A stretch of DNA of 18,650 bases from Candidatus Hydrogenedentota bacterium (GTDB taxonomy: Bacteria > UBA8481 > J006), in assembly GCA_003697085.1 (NCBI GenBank), contig RFFU01000099.1, positions 1 to 18,650 of the forward strand. The letters run 5' to 3'. Position numbers and translations under genes: made by a program. Every line of letters begins with the position of its first letter. Position 1 is the stretch's first letter. A model generated the notes under the pieces. It saw only the letters and a program-made list of their open reading frames with translations. It was not told the DNA's origin and searched no databases. This document shows positions 14,661 through 18,650 of the stretch, one piece after another.

Positions 14661-15899
14661 ATGGAGAAGAAAATCTTTCTGTCGAAAAGAGGGGTTGTCG
14701 TTTTTCTCCTTTTGATCCTTCTGGGGACGGTACTTCGGGTTGAACTCATTCGAATGTACCCCCAACGGATAATTCGTTCGGATGCGGAACAGTATCTTCG
14801 TTTGGCCGAAAATCTCAGTCGAGGCTACGGATATTCTCTGGGGGCGCATTTCCCGTTCACTCCGGATGTATATCGCTCGCCGGGATATCCGCTTTTTCTT
14901 GCGACGGTTCTGAGGTTGGGAGGTGGTCCGAGAGCGGTATTGGGGTTTCAAATATTTCTGGATCTCTTGTCCATAACATTTTTGGCGGGAACCGTGGCGC
15001 GGCGGTGGGGGGAAGGAGCGGCGCTGTGGGGAACCGGATTCGCCCTTTTGATGCCCTATACAGCTTCCATATCCGGTCTGTTTCTTTCCGAGGCGTTGGC
15101 GATGCCGCTGGCGAATCTTCTTTTCGGTCTCGGCATTTCTTTCACGTTTCGCGGGAAGTGGCTCTTGGCGGGCTTGATCGCGGGGGTTCTTGGTCTGACG
15201 CGAGGGGTATTTCTTCCCGTGATTCCGGTTGTCGCGGCAGCGGCCTTCTGGGTCGGGCTTCGAGAGAGAACGGGTTTCTTCGGCGCGGCCGGTCGGGCGG
15301 GAGCGGTCTTTATGATCGGTTTTGTGATCCTCTTGCCGTACGGTCTCTGGAACCATTTCTCGAACGGTCGGTTTTCGGTGGTCCCCCTAGCGGGATTCGG
15401 GCGGGCTCTCTATGGGGGGATCCGCCAGATGAATCTCGACCATCCTCCTTTGTCCGAGAGGGCTTGGAGAATTCATAACGCGCTCTGGACGGGCCGGGGA
15501 AGTTATCCGGCGAATGATGAACTTCTTAAGGCGGACGAGGAGATGAGGCGCGTGGCCGTCTCAGCGATACGGAAGGCTCCGTTCCGCTATTTGGCGGGAG
15601 TTGTGCGTCAAGAAATCCATATTTGGTTCGGCCAGCGTTTTTTGTTTCCGTTCTCCAACCCTCATTGGCCGGGATGGGTTTTTCGTTGGCCGTCTGTTTT
15701 CCTCTTGGCTCTCGGGGCGGGGGGTGTGAGAGTTTCGAGGCTTTCGGCTCCCGAGGTACTTGTCGCATTGTCTCCGGTGATTGTCTCGGCACTTTGCCTG
15801 CCTTGGCTCTATGTGAATATGCGATACACCTCGCTTCATCTTGAAGTATTCGGTATCGCGGGCGGGATACTGGCGGACAAACTTTTCGGGAGAAAATAG
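14661..15899 (+). CDS. GT39-like (GT-C fold) integral membrane glycosyltransferase
   Basis: The 412-residue protein is shorter than its three relatives here. An N-terminal helix (about 11-28) is followed by IRSDAEQYLRLAENLSRGYG, with the loop Asp of GT-C enzymes, and by DVYRSPGYPLFLATVL, a very typical GT39-like motif. RWGEGAALWGTGFALLMP and LFLSEALAMPLANLL are also family-like. About 9-10 hydrophobic segments are seen, and the protein ends soon after the last helix, without a large soluble tail. AAGGA lies before the ATG. It is the last gene of the right operon; repeat copy B begins 85 bases after its stop. Expected activity is transfer from a polyprenyl-phosphate sugar; donor and acceptor are not evident. 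Confidence 0.8.
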   Translation: MEKKIFLSKRGVVVFLLLILLGTVLRVELIRMYPQRIIRSDAEQYLRLAENLSRGYGYSLGAHFPFTPDVYRSPGYPLFLATVLRLGGGPRAVLGFQIFLDLLSITFLAGTVARRWGEGAALWGTGFALLMPYTASISGLFLSEALAMPLANLLFGLGISFTFRGKWLLAGLIAGVLGLTRGVFLPVIPVVAAAAFWVGLRERTGFFGAAGRAGAVFMIGFVILLPYGLWNHFSNGRFSVVPLAGFGRALYGGIRQMNLDHPPLSERAWRIHNALWTGRGSYPANDELLKADEEMRRVAVSAIRKAPFRYLAGVVRQEIHIWFGQRFLFPFSNPHWPGWVFRWPSVFLLALGAGGVRVSRLSAPEVLVALSPVIVSALCLPWLYVNMRYTSLHLEVFGIAGGILADKLFGRK

Positions 15900-16458
15900 G
15901 GAATGAAGCGAACCGGGTGTTTGTTTTGGAGGGAAGGAGGAAGTTCTTCGGAAGTCTTTACCGGGCTCCTTGTTTCTCTTCCAACCGGACTCCTGCAAGT
16001 TGCTTACGAAGAAAAGACTGAGCACGCGGAGGCCAAGGAGAAGTTACAGAGAAGGAAGGAAAGAAAAGACCGGCGAACGTCGTTTTCTAAAAGCGTAAAA
16101 CGTGAAGAAAGGGCTTTCCGTGTGCGGAAAAAAGGAAAAGAGAAAAGCGAATGTGTAAAATCCGGAGGCTTTTTCGGGTCTCTTCCTTTTTTCATTTCAT
16201 CCTCTGTGATCTCTGTGTCTCTGTGGTGTATCCCTTTTTCCGGGAACCTGCAGAACTTCGGTTCTCAATAATGTCTGGAAATCCCGGAGCCGTGCCTTGC
16301 AGGAATCTCTCGCCTTTCGAGAAATGTGGGGCCTTGTTTTTTGAATCGTCTTCGATTGAAATGATGGCTGCCTTTTACGGTGGCGGGAACTTGATCGGCC
16401 GCGGGGAGGACGAAGAAAGAGGAAGAGGGCACGAGGAACGAAAGGAGCAGGAAACCCC
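15900..16458. other. Non-coding stretch holding repeat copy B
   Basis: No gene is supported. The open frames (for example plus 15903-16271) run across the repeat and have no family features. It contains repeat copy B (15985-16261) and then about 200 bases leading to the polyphenol oxidase gene. A weak promoter-like pair, TTGTTT (16334-16339) and TGAAAT (16357-16362) with 17-base spacing, is possible but poor. No strong terminator was seen directly after the right operon. Confidence 0.65.
15985..16261 (+). repeat. Dispersed ~280-base repeat, copy B
   Basis: This is the second copy of the element at 411-693, in the same orientation, 277 bases long. The 34-base identical block is at 16199-16232. 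The terminal inverted repeats are slightly better matched than in copy A: CCGGACTCCTGCAAGTT at 15985-16001 against CCGAAGTTCTGCAGGTT from the complement of 16243-16261. The left third (about 16005-16045) has diverged from copy A, with small insertions and deletions, so the copies are not recent duplicates. No target duplication is apparent (flanks ...TTCCAA and TTCTCA...). It lies right after the glycan module, as copy A lies right before it. Confidence 0.85.
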
Positions 16459-17124
16459 GTGAAAATTCGGACGGCGACGGTGACGGAGGATATGCGGATT
16501 CCGGAGACGGGAGGCGATTTCGATCGGGCACTCGAGAATTACGTCGTCTTTCTCAAGGATTTTGGAATCCGAGACGGTTTCGTTTGCCGGCAGGTTCACG
16601 GTACGGCCGTGCTCGAGGCGGGCGGTGCGGTCGCTAGACCGATCCTTCCCACCGTTGTCGGAGAGGGCGACGCGATCTGGACTTCGCGGCCTGGAACGTG
16701 GGTCGGAGTCTTCGCGGCCGATTGCCTCCCGGTGCTCTTCGAAATGGAAGACCGCGTGATGGCCGTGCACGCGGGGTGGCGGGGCTTGTCGGCGGGAATT
16801 CTTCGCACAGCGCTCGATTTCCTCGGTGGTGCCCGGGCCGTGAAGCGAGCCTGGCTCGGAGCGGCGGCTCGGAAATGTTGCTACGAGGTCGGCGACGAGG
16901 TTGTCTCCGCTCTTCAAAGTCGCGAGATCGAACCGGTTCTCGAAGGGAAGAATCTGGATCTTCCGGATACGGCGCAATCGTGGCTGGAGAAGAACGGCGT
17001 TGCGCCTGTCGAACGTCTCGAACCATTCGGCTGTACGATATGCGATCGGCGATTTCATTCCTTTCGCCGCGATGGCGCCAAGAGCGGCCGTAACCTCTGT
17101 GTGATCGGGATCGAGAAAGAGTGA
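16459..17124 (+). CDS. pgeF: Polyphenol oxidase (laccase-domain) family protein, YfiH/PgeF/LACC1-like
   Basis: Family motifs appear in order: CRQVHGTAV with His47, GEGDAIWTS, FAADCLPVLFE with Cys89, and VHAGWRGLSAGIL with His104; these three residues are the zinc ligands of YfiH. CCYEVGDEV at about 140-148 and FHSFRRDGAKSGRN near the end also fit. YfiH-type enzymes act on purine nucleosides (LACC1) or correct misincorporated amino acids in peptidoglycan precursors (PgeF in E. coli). The usual GPAIGPCCYEVG reads LGAAARKCCYEVG here, a change in an otherwise well-kept loop. At 221 residues it is slightly short. GTG start with AGGAG at 16443-16447. The next gene starts inside its stop. The family is firm; the physiological substrate is not. 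Confidence 0.85.
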   Translation: MKIRTATVTEDMRIPETGGDFDRALENYVVFLKDFGIRDGFVCRQVHGTAVLEAGGAVARPILPTVVGEGDAIWTSRPGTWVGVFAADCLPVLFEMEDRVMAVHAGWRGLSAGILRTALDFLGGARAVKRAWLGAAARKCCYEVGDEVVSALQSREIEPVLEGKNLDLPDTAQSWLEKNGVAPVERLEPFGCTICDRRFHSFRRDGAKSGRNLCVIGIEKE

Positions 17125-18230
17125 AGATTCTGATCTCTTGCGTCACTTATCACCCGACGGTGGGGGGGGCGGACGATTTCGCGCGGATGATCGCGGAGGC
17201 GCTCGTCGGGGAGGGGCATACCGTTCGCGTGGTTTGTAGCGATTTGGAAAGACACATCGCCGGCATCCGTGTCGCGAAGGATGCTCCCGCCGAACTCAAC
17301 GGCGTAACGATTCGGCGCTGCCGGTCGTTCAATCCACCCGGCCACGTCTATCCGCTCTGGCCGTCTTTGGGGCGTGAGGTTCGTCGCTTCGGGCCGGATC
17401 TCATCCACGCCTTCAATCTCGGATACTATTCCCTCGATGGGGTGATGAAATTCCGAAAGACGGTGCCGATCGTCGTTTCCCCGACGGGCGGTCGTCCTCC
17501 CCGCGGACGGCTCTATCCCCTCTTGCGTTGGGGAGCCGATGGCGCTCTGGCGGAATGTCCCGTCTGGACGGCGCTTTCGCTGCATGAAAAGTCCCTTCTC
17601 GAGGAGATGTATCCTTCCGTGAACGGCATCCGCCTCCTGGCTCCCACGATCCTACCGGAGGAGTTCGAACAGGATTACCGCGATCCCTTCCCGGGAGTTG
17701 CGAAGGGAAGGCGCGTTCTTTTCGCGGGGCGCCTCTCCAGGGATAAGGGACTCGACGATCTCCTGTGGGTTGCTCGGGAGGGGTGCCCGGAAGCGGAGTA
17801 TCTGATCGCCGGACCGGATTATGGTTACAAGAACATCGCTCGGGACCCGAATGTTCGCGTGTTGGGGGCGCTGACGCGAACCGAACTGGTCGCGGCCTAT
17901 CGCCACTGTGATCTCTTCGTTCTGCCTTCGTATCATGAGGGGTTCGGGATCGTTCTTCTCGAGGCGATGGCGGCGGGGGTTCCCGTCGTGGCCTACGACA
18001 ACTCGGCGCAGCCGGAACTCTGTCGTGACGGCGAGACGGGAGTTCTCGTTCCGACGGGCGATCGAAAGGCGCTCGCCGCCGCCGTGAAACGGCTCCTCGA
18101 GGATTCGGAGATGAGAAAGCGGTTGGGCGCGTGCGGCCGGAAACTGGCTCGAGAAACTTTTTCCCGTGATCAGATGAAGGTTCGTCTCAAGGAAATCTAC
18201 AAGCGGGCGCTTGTCACGGCGAACGGATGA
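17121..18230 (+). CDS. GT4 family glycosyltransferase
   Basis: This 369-residue GT-B fold enzyme opens with MKILISCVTYHPTVGGADDF, the N-terminal Rossmann domain with the Gly-Gly loop of GT4. The C-terminal donor domain starts at RVLFAGRLSRDKGLDDLL. YHEGFGIVLLEAMAAGVPVVA carries the EX7E pair Glu273 and Glu281, which bind the nucleotide sugar. ETGVLVPTGDRKALA follows. Such retaining enzymes add sugars from UDP- or GDP-donors to lipids or growing glycans in the cytoplasm or at the membrane. It overlaps the polyphenol oxidase gene by 4 bases (GTGA) and the Cys-rich gene by 4 (ATGA). A run of eight G (17162-17169) falls at codons 14-17. It lies outside the repeat-bracketed module. Confidence 0.88.
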   Translation: MKILISCVTYHPTVGGADDFARMIAEALVGEGHTVRVVCSDLERHIAGIRVAKDAPAELNGVTIRRCRSFNPPGHVYPLWPSLGREVRRFGPDLIHAFNLGYYSLDGVMKFRKTVPIVVSPTGGRPPRGRLYPLLRWGADGALAECPVWTALSLHEKSLLEEMYPSVNGIRLLAPTILPEEFEQDYRDPFPGVAKGRRVLFAGRLSRDKGLDDLLWVAREGCPEAEYLIAGPDYGYKNIARDPNVRVLGALTRTELVAAYRHCDLFVLPSYHEGFGIVLLEAMAAGVPVVAYDNSAQPELCRDGETGVLVPTGDRKALAAAVKRLLEDSEMRKRLGACGRKLARETFSRDQMKVRLKEIYKRALVTANG

Positions 18231-18463
18231 GTTCCTTTTCCTGTCCGCATTATGATTTCGCCACGGACCGTTGCCTTCAGCTCCAGAAGAAATGTGTTCC
18301 GGGTCGAAAGGGATGTGTCTTGAGAAGGACGTCGGAGTTTCTCTTTCCGGTCGAGGAGAGGATGGAGCCGGAGGCGCCCGCCGAGCCGGGGGAGGCAGAG
18401 AAAAAGAAGGCGGGGCGTCGAAGCCGATCGAGGAAGGGATCGGTTCACGGCGAGGCGGAGTGA
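18227..18463 (+). CDS. Small Cys-rich protein of unknown function
   Basis: The 78-residue product is not one I can name with certainty. Its first half reads CPHYDFATDRCLQLQKKC, with cysteines at 6, 16, 23 and 30 (C-x9-C-x6-C-x6-C), suggesting a small metal-binding or redox module. The second half is acidic, then ends in a very basic Lys/Arg/Ser stretch. It is supported as a gene by its ATG overlapping the GT4 stop (ATGA), by the spaced cysteines and by the lack of any competing frame. No signal peptide or membrane helix is seen. It may bind zinc or an iron-sulfur centre; this is inference. Confidence 0.65.
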   Translation: MSSFSCPHYDFATDRCLQLQKKCVPGRKGCVLRRTSEFLFPVEERMEPEAPAEPGEAEKKKAGRRSRSRKGSVHGEAE

Positions 18464-18509
18464 ACGTCGGTACCGGTGCGCGGCGGGATTCGCGACTTCT
18501 TTCCGACGG

Positions 18510-18650
18510 TCAGGTGGTTCGCCTCGAAGTCAGGGATTTCGTGAAGCGCTCCATTCGGGAGAACGCCTCCCTGAGGTGGTCGGCTCCGGAAGCGTAGGAG
18601 ATGCGGATATAATGAGAGTAGGCCTCGCCGAAGGCGGTGCCGGGAACAAC
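18510..18650 (-). CDS. Class I/II PLP aminotransferase, C-terminal end (cut by window edge)
   Basis: On the minus strand from the window edge, 46 codons end in TGA at 18510-18512. The start VVPGTAFGEA and YIRISYASGADHLREAF match the C-terminal domain of aspartate-aminotransferase-type enzymes, where GxxFG..G..RIS.A is highly conserved and the Arg binds the substrate carboxylate. Only the last tenth or so of the protein is present, so substrate cannot be judged. It converges on the Cys-rich gene, 46 bases apart, with no clear terminator between them. Confidence 0.85.
   Translation of the reverse strand, partial: VVPGTAFGEAYSHYIRISYASGADHLREAFSRMERFTKSLTSRRTT

Noticed and set aside
13568-14749. 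A 393-codon open frame antisense to the SGNH hydrolase gene
   Set aside because: No recognisable motif, and the sense gene has all catalytic blocks. It is explained by codon use on the sense strand.
16334-16362. TTGTTT and TGAAAT as a promoter for the polyphenol oxidase gene
   Set aside because: Spacing is 17 bases but both boxes are weak, and similar pairs occur by chance in AT-richer patches.

Overview
This is a bacterial chromosomal segment devoted to glycan biosynthesis. It is moderately GC-rich by eye, uses ATG and GTG starts freely, and has long runs of genes joined by 4-base start/stop overlaps. The sequence does not fix the taxon. A membrane-embedded GT-C plus polyprenol-phosphate GT2 complement, a CapE-like dehydratase and a dispersed repeat whose three-unit CTCTGTG end resembles one I recall from many environmental genomes fit a free-living, possibly uncultivated bacterium. 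I would not name a phylum.

Layout. Positions 1-351 (minus) hold the N-terminus of a GT2 glycosyltransferase cut by the window edge. A 547-base non-coding stretch follows, with repeat copy A at 411-693. The left operon (899-5682, plus) encodes a PglD/NeuD-like sugar acetyltransferase, a GT2 polyprenol-phosphate glycosyltransferase, a CapE/FnlA-type UDP-GlcNAc 4,6-dehydratase, a DegT aminotransferase, a stand-alone CapF-type cupin and a SAM methyltransferase. A GT39-like integral membrane glycosyltransferase (5679-7181, minus) converges on it with interlocking stop codons. A 466-base divergent region rich in inverted repeats follows. The right operon (7648-15899, plus) encodes a perosamine-synthase-like DegT aminotransferase, a GNAT acetyltransferase, a GT-C protein, a GT2 polyprenol-phosphate glycosyltransferase, a second GT-C protein, a membrane-anchored SGNH hydrolase and a third GT-C protein. 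Repeat copy B (15985-16261) lies just after it in the same orientation as copy A. To its right are a YfiH/PgeF-type polyphenol oxidase, a GT4 glycosyltransferase and a small Cys-rich protein in one coupled operon, then the C-terminus of a class I/II aminotransferase on the minus strand.

How it may work together (inference). Two nucleotide-activated amino-deoxy sugars appear to be made. One starts from UDP-GlcNAc through dehydratase, cupin 3-epimerase, C4 aminotransferase and N-acetyltransferase. The other goes through the perosamine-synthase-like enzyme and the GNAT. The GT2 enzymes would load sugars on polyprenyl phosphate. The four multi-spanning GT-C proteins would use these lipid-linked sugars outside the inner membrane to decorate a glycan, lipid or protein. 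The SGNH hydrolase would edit acyl groups there. No flippase, Wzy polymerase or ABC exporter is seen in the window.

Two signals stand out. The entire 15 kb glycan module is bracketed by two direct copies of a ~280-base repeat with imperfect terminal inverted repeats. The left operon pairs a CapE-like dehydratase with a CapF cupin that has lost its reductase partner domain and sits beside an aminotransferase, suggesting a variant 4-amino-sugar pathway.
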